From: Peptococcaceae bacterium BICA1-7
GTDB taxonomy: Bacteria > Bacillota > Desulfotomaculia > Desulfotomaculales > Desulfocucumaceae
Assembly (NCBI GenBank): GCA_000802095.1
Contig: JUEB01000033.1
Span: 310,001 to 374,000, forward strand
Direction: 5' to 3'
Length of the DNA stretch: 64,000 nt
The notes below the pieces were generated by a model. It did no database searches. It saw only the letters and a program-made list of their open reading frames with translations, and was not told the DNA's origin. The translations under genes and the position numbers were made by a program. The first letter of the stretch is position 1. Every line of letters begins with the position of its first letter. Shown in pieces: positions 32,694 to 40,788 of the stretch.

Positions 32694-33299
32694 CTATGTC
32701 CGGATGCCCAGGCAATCCCGCACCTGTTCAAATTCCCTGCGGGTAACCTTATATATGGCGCTGCCGTCATCCCAATAGCTTTCAATTATGGCATTGCCTT
32801 TTAAAGCACTGAAGCGTTTAAGCCGATCACGGTTTTCTCTGCTCAGTTTCATAAGCACTGAGCCCTCTCCTTTTTTCCCGGCACAGCTCATCAACTTCAG
32901 ACGTTTTAGCCTTCCCCTGCTCAGAGCGGAGTCTTTTTCGACCGCCGCAAGCATAGACCGGTCCTGTTTTGAAATATCACTACCTGTCCCGTAACGTTGA
33001 TACAATAGTATTATGTAGCCGGGATCGTTATGTATCCTGTTTTTTAAAGCCTGTGCCGGGGATACCTCCCGGTTTTGGTCAGGCTCCGCCCTGGGCTCTA
33101 ATTTGTATGTATAACCAAGGTTCTTCATTTTCTTACGTATTCTTGAAAGCTGCACAGCCACATTCCTAGGGTCGATACCCAGTTTATCACCAATTTCCTT
33201 GTTGTTCAGATTAGCCGCAGCCAGCCGGTAGATGGATTTTTGCTGTGCGCTTAAAGCAGTCTCCGGTATATCCGGAATCTCCGTTCTGTGTCTCGCCAT
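32694..33299 (-). CDS. HTH regulator (sigma-70 region 4/LuxR-like) at the head of the glycan cluster
   Basis: 201 residues. LSAQQKSIYRLAAANLNNKEIGDKLGIDPRNVAVQLSRIRKKM at about 17-60 is a LuxR/sigma-region-4-type helix-turn-helix. The rest is basic and unassigned, ending with WDDGSAIYKVTRREFEQVRDCLG. There is no receiver or ligand domain. The ATG has GAGGTGG upstream. It lies between a GT2 gene and the flippase on the same strand, so it may control the polysaccharide genes. No operator is identified. Confidence 0.65.
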   Translation of the reverse strand: MARHRTEIPDIPETALSAQQKSIYRLAAANLNNKEIGDKLGIDPRNVAVQLSRIRKKMKNLGYTYKLEPRAEPDQNREVSPAQALKNRIHNDPGYIILLYQRYGTGSDISKQDRSMLAAVEKDSALSRGRLKRLKLMSCAGKKGEGSVLMKLSRENRDRLKRFSALKGNAIIESYWDDGSAIYKVTRREFEQVRDCLGIRT

Positions 33300-33315
33300 G
33301 GTTACACCACCTCTA

Positions 33316-34032
33316 CTATGCAGAATACATTTTAAACCTTAGTCTGAATAAATGTATTAAATTGCCAAAGCCATCCTTCCAGCCGTTTAGTTTTACCTCC
33401 CCAACCCGGTTTCTGTACTCAATAGGAACCTCAACCCACTTAAATTTCTTGCTGGCTATTGTTTTTATTTTTAACTCCTGTGAAAAAGGCATATGATCTG
33501 AAACAAGTTTAATGTGCTGAACAACTTCCTTTTTAAAGCACCACATTCCTGATTGAGAATCCTTTATATCCGCAAAAAACAGTACTCTTGTGGTAAGGTT
33601 TAATATTGAGTTGCCAATTTTATTACGCAATGACATGGCCTGTTCTTCCATTTTGGCAAACCTGTTTGTTGTTATAAAATCCAAATTTTGATCCACAAGC
33701 ATTTTCACCAGATCAGGAATTATTTCCACGGGATATGTTAAATCCGCATCTGCTGTGACGATTATCTGCCCTTTTGCTTTTTTAAACCCTGTTTTATAGG
33801 CCCGGCCATAACCCCTTCTCTCTTCCCTGATTACCTCAGCCCCTGCTTTTTTAGCCAGTTCCCCTGTCCCATCGTGGGACCCGTTATCAACAACAAGAAT
33901 TTGAACTCTAAAACCCTGTTTGGAAAGACGTTCTACCGGTATGCTTCTTATTACACCCTGAATAGCTTCAGCTTCATTCAGCGCCGGAATAACAACAGAA
34001 ACACAATTCTTTTTTTCTTTTACCTTTTTCAC
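33316..34032 (-). CDS. GT2 glycosyltransferase (dolichol-phosphate mannosyltransferase-like)
   Basis: Start placed at GTG 34032 because AGGGGGGA stands 6 bases before it; the frame continues to 34077 into the upstream gene. The 238-residue GT-A enzyme has SVVIPALNEAEAIQGVI, DNGSHDGTGELAKKAGAEVI, the DADLTYPVEIIP (DXD-like) metal site and FSQELKIKTIASKKFKWVEVPIEYRNRVGEVKLNGWKDG, all typical of polyprenyl-phosphate sugar synthases. It would charge a polyprenyl phosphate with a sugar. It has no C-terminal membrane helices. Confidence 0.87.
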   Translation of the reverse strand: MKKVKEKKNCVSVVIPALNEAEAIQGVIRSIPVERLSKQGFRVQILVVDNGSHDGTGELAKKAGAEVIREERRGYGRAYKTGFKKAKGQIIVTADADLTYPVEIIPDLVKMLVDQNLDFITTNRFAKMEEQAMSLRNKIGNSILNLTTRVLFFADIKDSQSGMWCFKKEVVQHIKLVSDHMPFSQELKIKTIASKKFKWVEVPIEYRNRVGEVKLNGWKDGFGNLIHLFRLRFKMYSA

Positions 34033-34063
34033 TTTTGTTCCCCCCTGGAATCTTTTTGCTTGC

Positions 34064-35278
34064 TCACGCTTCCACACGTGACTTCATTTTTTCTCCGTAT
34101 TCGTATAAATCAATGGCGGCGCGGGCAAATTTCTGCAGCCAGGGACCGGCTGTAAAAAGGCGGCGGCCCAGCCAGGAAGGATAGTCGATGTCACCGTGGC
34201 GGGCGATCAGCCTTCGCCAATACGGGCGGTCAAGAGACCTGAGAAGTTTGTGTAAATCGATGTCACTAAAAGTGCTGTATATTTCCCGGTGCCTTACTCC
34301 CGACTCAAACTCCGCGCTAAATTCGCCATCCCACAAATACTGGTACTCTGCAAGGTATTTCTCAAAAAGGAAATCCCGGCTAAGAGCCTTATTGGCCACT
34401 CCGGAACAAATCTGTGCGCCCCTTAGCCCCGTATACAGCCCGCCGCCGGACATGGGCTTTACCTGTGACGCCGCATCTCCTACCAGCATGGCATGTGAAG
34501 CGTATATTTTCTTCATCGGGCCGAAGGGAACCAATCCTCCGGTGTATCTTATCTCCTTGCAGCCATGGAAAATTGAAGGGTAAGAATCAATCATCCTTTT
34601 GAAGCAATACCTGGGGGAGGTGTTGTTAAAAATGCTTCCTACTCCCACCCTGGCCAGCCGGCCGGTTAGTGGAATGACCCAGCCGAACCAGCCCGGGGCA
34701 AAGTCCTGTCCTAAAAGAACCTGTATTTCATCCAGGTTAACTCTGTTGAGAAGGAGCTCCCCGGCGTACATATTGACTCTTCCGCCTGCCCTTGGCAGTC
34801 CCAGCCAGCGGGCTGTTCTGGAGTTTACACCGTCGGCGCCGATTAACAGACGGCAGCAGGCGGTAATTTCCCGGCCCTCAAGAGCTATATTTATACTGAA
34901 CCCGTGTGAGTTTCTCTTTATCAACGTGGCCCTAGCCCCGGTAAGTATTTCCACCCCGGCTTCCCGGGCCTGATTTGCCAGGTATCGGTCAAAGCCCGAT
35001 CTGTCAATAGCATAGGCGTGTATTCTGTCCCCATTAATCAGCAATTCGCTTCCCATGGAAGACATTATGCGGGCGTTGCTAAATTCCCTCAGCACCAGGC
35101 TTCCCGGGGCGTTAACCAGGGTTAGGGTGCGTGGAGAGATTAAACCGGAACACTGTACAGGCTCCCCAATGCTTTTATGCTCTTCCACCGCCAGAACCTT
35201 AAAACCGTTTTTGGCAATACCTGTAGCGGTAAAGCAACCTACAGGGCCTCCACCCACCACCACAACGTCAAAATCCAT
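34064..35278 (-). CDS. Geranylgeranyl reductase family flavoprotein
   Basis: 404 residues from ATG 35278, with TTTGGAGG 8 bases upstream. N-terminal FAD motif DVVVVGGGPVGCFTATGIAKNGFKVLAVEE, then QCSGLISPRTL (substrate-gate cysteine region), LLIGADGVNSRTARWLG and the second FAD motif AMLVGDAASQVKPMSGGGLYTGLRGA identify the GGR family that saturates isoprenoid chains of lipids. In bacteria such enzymes can act on menaquinone, polyprenyl or prenylglycerol lipids. The polyprenyl-sugar GT2 gene lies immediately downstream, and pcrB is 4.5 kb away. Substrate unknown. Confidence 0.82.
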   Translation of the reverse strand: MDFDVVVVGGGPVGCFTATGIAKNGFKVLAVEEHKSIGEPVQCSGLISPRTLTLVNAPGSLVLREFSNARIMSSMGSELLINGDRIHAYAIDRSGFDRYLANQAREAGVEILTGARATLIKRNSHGFSINIALEGREITACCRLLIGADGVNSRTARWLGLPRAGGRVNMYAGELLLNRVNLDEIQVLLGQDFAPGWFGWVIPLTGRLARVGVGSIFNNTSPRYCFKRMIDSYPSIFHGCKEIRYTGGLVPFGPMKKIYASHAMLVGDAASQVKPMSGGGLYTGLRGAQICSGVANKALSRDFLFEKYLAEYQYLWDGEFSAEFESGVRHREIYSTFSDIDLHKLLRSLDRPYWRRLIARHGDIDYPSWLGRRLFTAGPWLQKFARAAIDLYEYGEKMKSRVEA

Positions 35279-35479
35279 CGGTTTAGCCTCCAAATTAACA
35301 GCATTTCTTTGTTTTGTTTATTGCGCGGAGTAAATCATCTCATATATTACGATTTATTTAAGTCTATATTGACAATATCTGTGGGGCACTGCTGAAAACC
35401 ATTATCAATAATATACAAAATAATACAGTTAATAACATCAGGAACCGGTATGATATAAGAGAATGAATAATAGCCGGTT

Positions 35480-35610
35480 TATCATTCCAACGTTGCATTT
35501 TGGCTGTGCAACTCCCCCGTTGGTATGTCATCCTGGATTAATACTTCTAGGTGGTGAAATGCCGCCGGGTGCCACCATCATGAAATTAGCTGGTGGTATT
35601 TTAGAATGCT
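35480..35610 (+). promoter_or_regulatory. Structured non-coding stretch upstream of the AhpD-like gene
   Basis: The 35,294-35,696 gap has no ORF. Within it CCAAC/GTTGG (about 35488 to 35524) encloses a perfect GTTGCA/TGCAAC hairpin. Then GGTGG and CCACC pair around 35552-35577, and a second GGTGG follows at about 35591, so alternative pairings are possible. A TTGACA lies further upstream near 35369. It may be a leader or riboswitch for the downstream gene; I cannot name a class. Confidence 0.3.
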
Positions 35611-35696
35611 AAAAGAGGATAAATGTGCATTACCATAAAATTAACCCTTTAAAGTAAAAAGGAGAGGGCCTGGTAAGAACGGGCTATTATAATGAG

Positions 35697-36251
35697 ATGA
35701 AAAGTGCCTCAGTGGTAAAGGGGAAGTTTAAAAAAAGGACATACACAAACCCCGGGGAGTTTTTGAATGATATCAGATATCTTATTAAAAAAAGGGGAGA
35801 AGTAATCAAAATAAGCAGGGGCGGCCTTATTACACCTGCCTTCAGGGAGCGGCTGATGCTTGCGGTCACTTCGGTAAACCGGTGCCGCTACTGTACTTTT
35901 ATGCATACCAGGCTTGCTTTGAGTGAAGGTATAGCCGGAGAAGATCTGAAGGCAATTTTGGATGGGAAAATGGAGGGCTGTCCGGTTGAGGAAATAGCTG
36001 CCCTTGAATACGCCCTGCACTGGGCTGAAACCGGGGGCCGGCCGGACTCTTTCCATGTTCGGGAGATTGTCAATACATACGGGGAAAATTTTTCGGATAA
36101 CATTAACCTTGTGCTGAGAATGATCCGGGTGGGTAATCTGTGCGGAAATACCTTTGACTGGCTTTTATACCGGGTTTCTTTCGGCCTGCTGGGCAAATTC
36201 AGCAATCAGCCGTCAGCCGTCAGCAGTCAGAAGACTAAGACAACAGATTAA
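35697..36251 (+). CDS. Carboxymuconolactone decarboxylase/AhpD family protein
   Basis: 184 residues. The AhpD-like core is visible at about 45-70: AVTSVNRCRYCTFMHTRLALSEG, with the C-x2-C-x3-H redox motif, followed by EEIAALEYALHWAETGGRP. Family members are small helical proteins with peroxidase-reductant or decarboxylase activity. Here the preserved CxxC suggests thiol redox chemistry. The last 15 residues (NQPSAVSSQKTKTTD) come from a short CAGCCGT/CAGCAGT tandem repeat and are probably not functional. The start has no close Shine-Dalgarno; a GGAGAGGG lies about 35 bases upstream. Confidence 0.78.
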   Translation: MKSASVVKGKFKKRTYTNPGEFLNDIRYLIKKRGEVIKISRGGLITPAFRERLMLAVTSVNRCRYCTFMHTRLALSEGIAGEDLKAILDGKMEGCPVEEIAALEYALHWAETGGRPDSFHVREIVNTYGENFSDNINLVLRMIRVGNLCGNTFDWLLYRVSFGLLGKFSNQPSAVSSQKTKTTD

Positions 36252-36291
36252 GTTTTTTTAGTAATAGTTTAAAGATGCCGGAGGTAGTCCC

Positions 36292-36891
36292 TTGGACCAG
36301 ACTGAAGTGATTAAGAGGCGGTATAACCGCAATGCTGCTCTATACGGCCTGGTGGACCGGATAATAAGCCACAGCCTCCGCAGGGAGGTGCTGGCCGGGG
36401 TTGGCGGTAAAATACTGGAGGTGGGTGTCGGCACCGGGCTAAACCTTCCCCTGTACCCCCCCGGCAGTGATGTCACCGGCATAGATTTTAGCCCTTTGAT
36501 GCTCAAAAGGGCCGTGGCCCTGGCTTCGGAAAAAGGGCTTAAGGTGCGCCTTATGGAAATGGATGCCCAGAATATGGACTTTCCTGACCATTCCTTTGAC
36601 ACGGTGGTGGCCACCTGTGTTTTCTGCACGGTGCCCGACCCGGTCAGGGGGCTGAAAGAAATAAAAAGGGTTTTAAGGCCCGGCGGGCGGGCAGTGCTTC
36701 TGGAGCATGTGCGCAGTGAAAGGCCGGTGCTGGGCAGAATAATGGACATTTTAAACCCCCTGACCCTGGCCCTGATAGGGGACAATATAAACCGTGACAC
36801 AGTGGCCGGTGTGAAAAAGGCAGGGCTTATGATCACCGGGGTTACTGATATAAAGGGGGACATTCTCAAAATTATAAGGGCCACCGCGTAA
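36292..36891 (+). CDS. Class I SAM-dependent methyltransferase (PmtA/UbiE-like)
   Basis: 199 residues from a TTG start with GGAGGT 6 bases upstream. Motif I is ILEVGVGTGLNLPLYPPGSDVTGID, then MDAQNMDFPDHSFDTVVATCVFCTVPDP and LKEIKRVLRPGGRAVLLEHVRSE, the arrangement of phosphatidylethanolamine N-methyltransferase-like and quinone methyltransferases. It may methylate a lipid or a thiopurine-like xenobiotic. It converges with the acetyl-CoA synthetase gene, 38 bp apart. Confidence 0.83.
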   Translation: MDQTEVIKRRYNRNAALYGLVDRIISHSLRREVLAGVGGKILEVGVGTGLNLPLYPPGSDVTGIDFSPLMLKRAVALASEKGLKVRLMEMDAQNMDFPDHSFDTVVATCVFCTVPDPVRGLKEIKRVLRPGGRAVLLEHVRSERPVLGRIMDILNPLTLALIGDNINRDTVAGVKKAGLMITGVTDIKGDILKIIRATA

Positions 36892-36929
36892 TAAGTGTTC
36901 CATATAAAATATACCCTGTGCCTGGCAAA

Positions 36930-38636
36930 TTATTTTGGCTGGCCGGTATTCAGGCCCAGTACCCACTCCTTTAATACCCTGCGGTCCACCTTTCCTTCCC
37001 GGGTCAGGGGAATGGCGGCCACAACCTCTATTTCCCTGGGGGCGGCATGGGCGGCCAGGCCGGTTTTGACTGTGTTTCTCAACTGGTCATGAAGCTCCCT
37101 GGACCAGATGACGCCTTCCCTTAAGGCAATATAGGCCTTTACTATTTCCCCCCTAAGCTGATCGGGCTTTCCAACCACTCCGGCCCGGTCCACTGCGGGG
37201 TGCTCTTCAAGCTTTGCCTCCACTTCGAAGGGGCCCACCCGCTCGCCGGCGGTGTTGATCACCCCATCCAGCCTGCCCTGGAAGTAGAACCAGCCGTCCT
37301 TATCCATATAGGCTGCGTCTCCGGAAATAAACCACGGCTTTATTTTAAAGTACTCCTCATATTTTTCATGGTCGTTCCAGACATCTCTGGCCATTGCCGG
37401 CCAGCCTGCCCTGATGGCAAGATTGCCTATCTGGCCGGGGGGGAGAATACTGCCCTGATCATCAACCACCGCTGCCCCGATCCCGGGGAAAGGACGGCCT
37501 ATGGAACCCAGTTTGATATCCAGGCACCGGTAGTTGCAGATCATATTCATCCCGGTCTCACTCATCCACCAGGTGTCGTAGATGGGCTGGTTCAGATTGG
37601 CCAGGGACCATTCCAGCACCTCTTCAGTCAGGGGCTCACCGACGCTTAGAATATGGCGAAGCCTGCCCAGATCATATTTTTTTAGTAATTCCTCCCCACC
37701 GGACATGATCATTCTGAAGGCCGTGGGGGCGCTGTACCAGACCGAAACCCCATAGTCAGCCAGGGTGGCGCACCAGTCCCCGGCGTTAAAGCGGCCGCCG
37801 CGCACCACCACCGGCACGCCCATTATCCAGGGTGTAAGGAAGCCGTACACAATGCCGGTAATCCAGCCGGGGTCGGCTGTACACCAGTAGACATCATCTT
37901 TTTTCAAATCATGCACCCACTGCCCGGTGATCAGGTACCCCACCATCGCGCCGTGCACATGCACCAGCCCCTTTGCCCGGCCGTCCGCCCCTGAGGCGTA
38001 AAGTATAAACATGGGGTCCTCCCGGTCCACCCATTCAATTGGAAGGGCATCCGATTTTTCAACCTCCGGCCACCAGTGGATCACATTGGGATGGTCAGGG
38101 CTTTCATTTACCACAAATAAATGTTTAAGACCGGGGAGGGCTTCCCGGGGTATTCTTTCTAAAAGTTCGGTAACGGTGATCACAGCCACGGCGCCGGAGT
38201 CACCAAGGCGGTCCTTCACGGCCTCTTCCATAAAGGCTTCGAAAAGTGGCACCGCCACCGCCCCTGTTTTAAAAATGCCTATAAAGGATATATACAGCTC
38301 CGGGCTGCGGGGCAAAAAAACGCCTACGCGATCACCCTTTTTAATACCACATTTTCTTAATACAGCGGCAAATTTATCTGAAAGGTCCTTTATCTGTGCA
38401 AATGTATAGCGAATGTCCTTTGCTCCGTCGGAAAAGTAAAGGGCGATAGAATCCCCCATGTTTTTCTCCATAACGTTCCTGTCCACAGCCTCATAGGCGA
38501 TGTTTAACCGTCCTGTACTATGCCAGCTAAACTGTCTTTCCACGCTCTCGAATCTTAATTCTTCGCAGGCTTCGGTGTAGTCCGTCAGATTGTGCTCTCC
38601 TGGCAGCGCCCTGTATATTTTATGATCATAAGCCAC
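36930..38636 (-). CDS. acsA: Acetyl-CoA synthetase, AMP-forming
   Basis: 568 residues, close to Bacillus AcsA (572). The N-terminal substrate region and ANL-superfamily core motifs are present: FILYASGADGRAKGLVHVHGA (P-loop), YDTWWMSETGMNMI (adenylate-binding A5), WFISGDAAYMDKDGWFYFQGRLDGVINTAGERVGPFEVE (A7/A8) and PLTREGKVDRRVL with the catalytic lysine. The P-loop is unusual: SGADGRAKG instead of SGTTGKPKG. GTG start with GGGGAG upstream. It activates acetate or a short acid with ATP and CoA, and works beside the ADP-forming enzyme encoded at 47132. Confidence 0.85.
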   Translation of the reverse strand: MAYDHKIYRALPGEHNLTDYTEACEELRFESVERQFSWHSTGRLNIAYEAVDRNVMEKNMGDSIALYFSDGAKDIRYTFAQIKDLSDKFAAVLRKCGIKKGDRVGVFLPRSPELYISFIGIFKTGAVAVPLFEAFMEEAVKDRLGDSGAVAVITVTELLERIPREALPGLKHLFVVNESPDHPNVIHWWPEVEKSDALPIEWVDREDPMFILYASGADGRAKGLVHVHGAMVGYLITGQWVHDLKKDDVYWCTADPGWITGIVYGFLTPWIMGVPVVVRGGRFNAGDWCATLADYGVSVWYSAPTAFRMIMSGGEELLKKYDLGRLRHILSVGEPLTEEVLEWSLANLNQPIYDTWWMSETGMNMICNYRCLDIKLGSIGRPFPGIGAAVVDDQGSILPPGQIGNLAIRAGWPAMARDVWNDHEKYEEYFKIKPWFISGDAAYMDKDGWFYFQGRLDGVINTAGERVGPFEVEAKLEEHPAVDRAGVVGKPDQLRGEIVKAYIALREGVIWSRELHDQLRNTVKTGLAAHAAPREIEVVAAIPLTREGKVDRRVLKEWVLGLNTGQPK

Positions 38637-38720
38637 AGTTTCATCTCCCCTTACGCAAGGCTATACTCAATATTGCTAACATTTATTCGGGGGCGTCAAT
38701 TTATTTCCTGCTGCTTCCCA

Positions 38721-39182
38721 TTATTCTTTTTTCATTAATATGTGCTCAGCTATGCCCTCTTTGAAAAAATCAGGAAGCAGTCCAACCTGCTTGTAGCCTA
38801 ATCTTTCATACAACTTTCTGGCCTTCAGGTTAAAGTCGCTGACCAGGATAAATATTCTGTCGGAGTACTCAAAGCCGGCCTTCTCATAGTGCTCTAGCAG
38901 GGCAGTGCCAACACCCCTGCCGCGATACTCCTTCCTTACAGCCAGGCCCGGACAATAGGGGAAATGGTAAAAGGCTCCTCTCAGAGCTATCCATATATAT
39001 CCTATACAGCGATCGCTTTTATCAAGAGCCACGTATATTTCCCTTTTACCCATGCCCTCCAGCAGGCGGAAGCTCAGTGCGTCGTCGGATGGAGAATACG
39101 CCTCCCCCAGCTCTGAATTTTTGTAGGCCTCTTTACAGTCAGTCAGATACTTGCTGTCGCCGGGAACTATTTTTAATTCCAT
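38721..39182 (-). CDS. GNAT family N-acetyltransferase
   Basis: 153 residues from ATG 39182, with AGGAGG 6 bases upstream; the frame extends to 39218 without support. The acetyl-CoA loop is CPGLAVRKEYRGRGVGTALLEHYEKAGFEYS (R/Q-x-x-G-x-G/A at RGRGVG), and NLKARKLYERLGYKQVG is the usual C-terminal motif. It transfers an acetyl group to an unidentified amine. It stands alone between acsA and the DsrE-like gene, all on the minus strand. Confidence 0.85.
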   Translation of the reverse strand: MELKIVPGDSKYLTDCKEAYKNSELGEAYSPSDDALSFRLLEGMGKREIYVALDKSDRCIGYIWIALRGAFYHFPYCPGLAVRKEYRGRGVGTALLEHYEKAGFEYSDRIFILVSDFNLKARKLYERLGYKQVGLLPDFFKEGIAEHILMKKE

Positions 39183-39316
39183 GAGCCGCCTCCTGTATGG
39201 ATTATACGTTTCTCGCAATTCTTATAATTATATCATGCCGGGGAGGCGCCGATAATGAGGTGGATGCTTTACCGGAGTTATATTGTACGGAGGTGAGCTA
39301 TCCGGTACCCCTTCTG

Positions 39317-39667
39317 TCAGGGCTTGATATAGGCGAATCCCCCGGCCTGCTTTTGAGCTATTTCAGTTATGCCGGCAGGGACCACGGTAATGTAAGGGGG
39401 GAGTTTGCCTTCATCCAGGGAGTGCATCCTTAAAGCATTCCGGCAGGCGGAAAATACTATTCCCTGCCCGGCCAGCCTTTCCATTTCCCCCTGCAGCTTT
39501 TGGTCAGCCCTTTCACCGGTAAGGGCCAAAACCGCCCCTCCATTTGCCACCACCTCTACAGCCACGTTGGCCGGCCCGGCGTCATTAATAAAATTGGTGA
39601 TGTTTAAAAGTACTCTGGGCCACCTCTCGGGATCATTTATGTGGAAAAGAACCTTCAATTTATTCAC
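39317..39667 (-). CDS. DsrE-like protein
   Basis: 116 residues from a GTG start with GGAGG 9 bases upstream. The fold signature VLFHINDPERWPRVLLNITNFIND, VEVVANGGAVLAL, and the conserved cysteine region VFSACRNALRMHSL match small DsrE/YchN-family proteins, which carry sulfur on a cysteine or act in sulfur relay complexes. The cysteine in FSACRNAL is the candidate persulfide site. No partner DsrFH or TusBC genes are nearby. Confidence 0.78.
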   Translation of the reverse strand: MNKLKVLFHINDPERWPRVLLNITNFINDAGPANVAVEVVANGGAVLALTGERADQKLQGEMERLAGQGIVFSACRNALRMHSLDEGKLPPYITVVPAGITEIAQKQAGGFAYIKP

Positions 39668-39829
39668 GGACTAATTCCTCCTTTGGGTAAAGATACCGGT
39701 ATTATATATTCTGCCCGAATGATGGGCTTTCCTGCCGGGGTATACCGGCGTTAACCTCTGCCCGCTTTTGGGGGGGCGGCTTTCTTTTTACGCAGATATG
39801 TTATAAAGTTTAATGCGGGGGTTTTTGTT

Positions 39830-40537
39830 ATGCGATTAAGTGAAGAGTGGAAAAAATGGAGGCTTATGATCAAGCTGGACCCGGATAAGCGCCTGCCGGA
39901 CCAGGCCTTCGATATTTTAAGGCTGCCGGCGGTGGACGCCGTGGTGGTGGGGGGCACCCAGGGAATAAGCTATGCCAATTCCTCAGGGCTGGTTGAATCT
40001 GTCCGCCGGTCGGGCTATCAAGGCCCCCTGATCCAGGAAATAACCGCCGAGGATGCCATAGTTCCCGGTGTGGACGCTCATTTTATTCCTGTTGTGCTTA
40101 ATTCTGCCGACCGGTACTGGCTGGCTGACGCGCATATAGGCGCTATTAAAAAATACGGAGACCTGATAGGCTGGGAAAAAATACTGGCCGAGGGCTACCT
40201 GGTATGCAACCCGGACTCTGCCGCGGGAAGGCTTACCGGTGCAGGGAGAGTGTCGGTGGAGGATGCTGTGGCGTATACCCACCTGGCCCAGAGCATTTTT
40301 AGACTGCCGGTGCTCTATATAGAATACAGCGGTGTCTTTGGAGATATGGAATTACTGGAGGCTGTGGCCAGGGCCAAAAGAAATATTCATCTGGTTTACG
40401 GAGGGGGGATAAAAACCCCGGGCCAGTTGCTATCAGCAGCCTCGCTGGCGGATACCGTGGTGATTGGGAACATAGTTTATGATGACCCCGAGCAGGCCGG
40501 GAATATTGTAAAGGGCTTTAATTTTAAAGGAGACTAA
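39830..40537 (+). CDS. pcrB: PcrB/heptaprenylglyceryl phosphate synthase
   Basis: 235 residues, the size of Bacillus PcrB. Glycerol-1-phosphate and magnesium-site motifs are clear: MIKLDPDKRLPDQ, VVVGGTQGIS, LYIEYSGVFGD and LVYGGGIKTPGQL followed by ADTVVIGNIVYDDPE. The enzyme joins a polyprenyl diphosphate to sn-glycerol-1-phosphate, the first step of archaeal-type ether lipids; in Bacillus the product is heptaprenylglyceryl phosphate. A geranylgeranyl reductase homologue is encoded 4.5 kb away. No glycerol-1-phosphate dehydrogenase is in the window. Confidence 0.88.
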   Translation: MRLSEEWKKWRLMIKLDPDKRLPDQAFDILRLPAVDAVVVGGTQGISYANSSGLVESVRRSGYQGPLIQEITAEDAIVPGVDAHFIPVVLNSADRYWLADAHIGAIKKYGDLIGWEKILAEGYLVCNPDSAAGRLTGAGRVSVEDAVAYTHLAQSIFRLPVLYIEYSGVFGDMELLEAVARAKRNIHLVYGGGIKTPGQLLSAASLADTVVIGNIVYDDPEQAGNIVKGFNFKGD

Positions 40538-40616
40538 AAGGATAGACTTGCCGGTTAATTATAATTACCGGATACTTGTAAGTGTATCTAAAAGAATATA
40601 TAATAACTAATATACA

Positions 40617-40641
40617 GCATTCCATGAAGGATGCATTTTTG
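40617..40641 (+). terminator. Short hairpin with T run after pcrB
   Basis: GCATTCC and GGATGC around an ATGAA loop, followed by ATTTTTG. A weaker hairpin (CCGGT/ACCGG) lies just upstream near 40551-40571. Confidence 0.45.
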
Positions 40642-40669
40642 AAATAAATCAACCGGTGAGATAAAAAAG

Positions 40670-40720
40670 GCCACGGAGGCTCGTATACCAATCAAGGTGT
40701 ATGAGACTGCGTGGCTTTCT
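40670..40720 (+). terminator. Intrinsic terminator upstream of the ABC transporter operon
   Basis: GCCACG at 40670-40675 pairs with CGTGGC at 40710-40715, with further pairing of TATACC and GGTGTA inside, followed by TTTCTGTG. It could also work as an attenuator for the operon starting at 40789. Confidence 0.55.
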
Positions 40721-40788
40721 GTGTTGGAGGTGACCGTTGTACATAAAACAACTGCCAGTACCATTTATGGAGTAAGGAGTGGAGTGTT

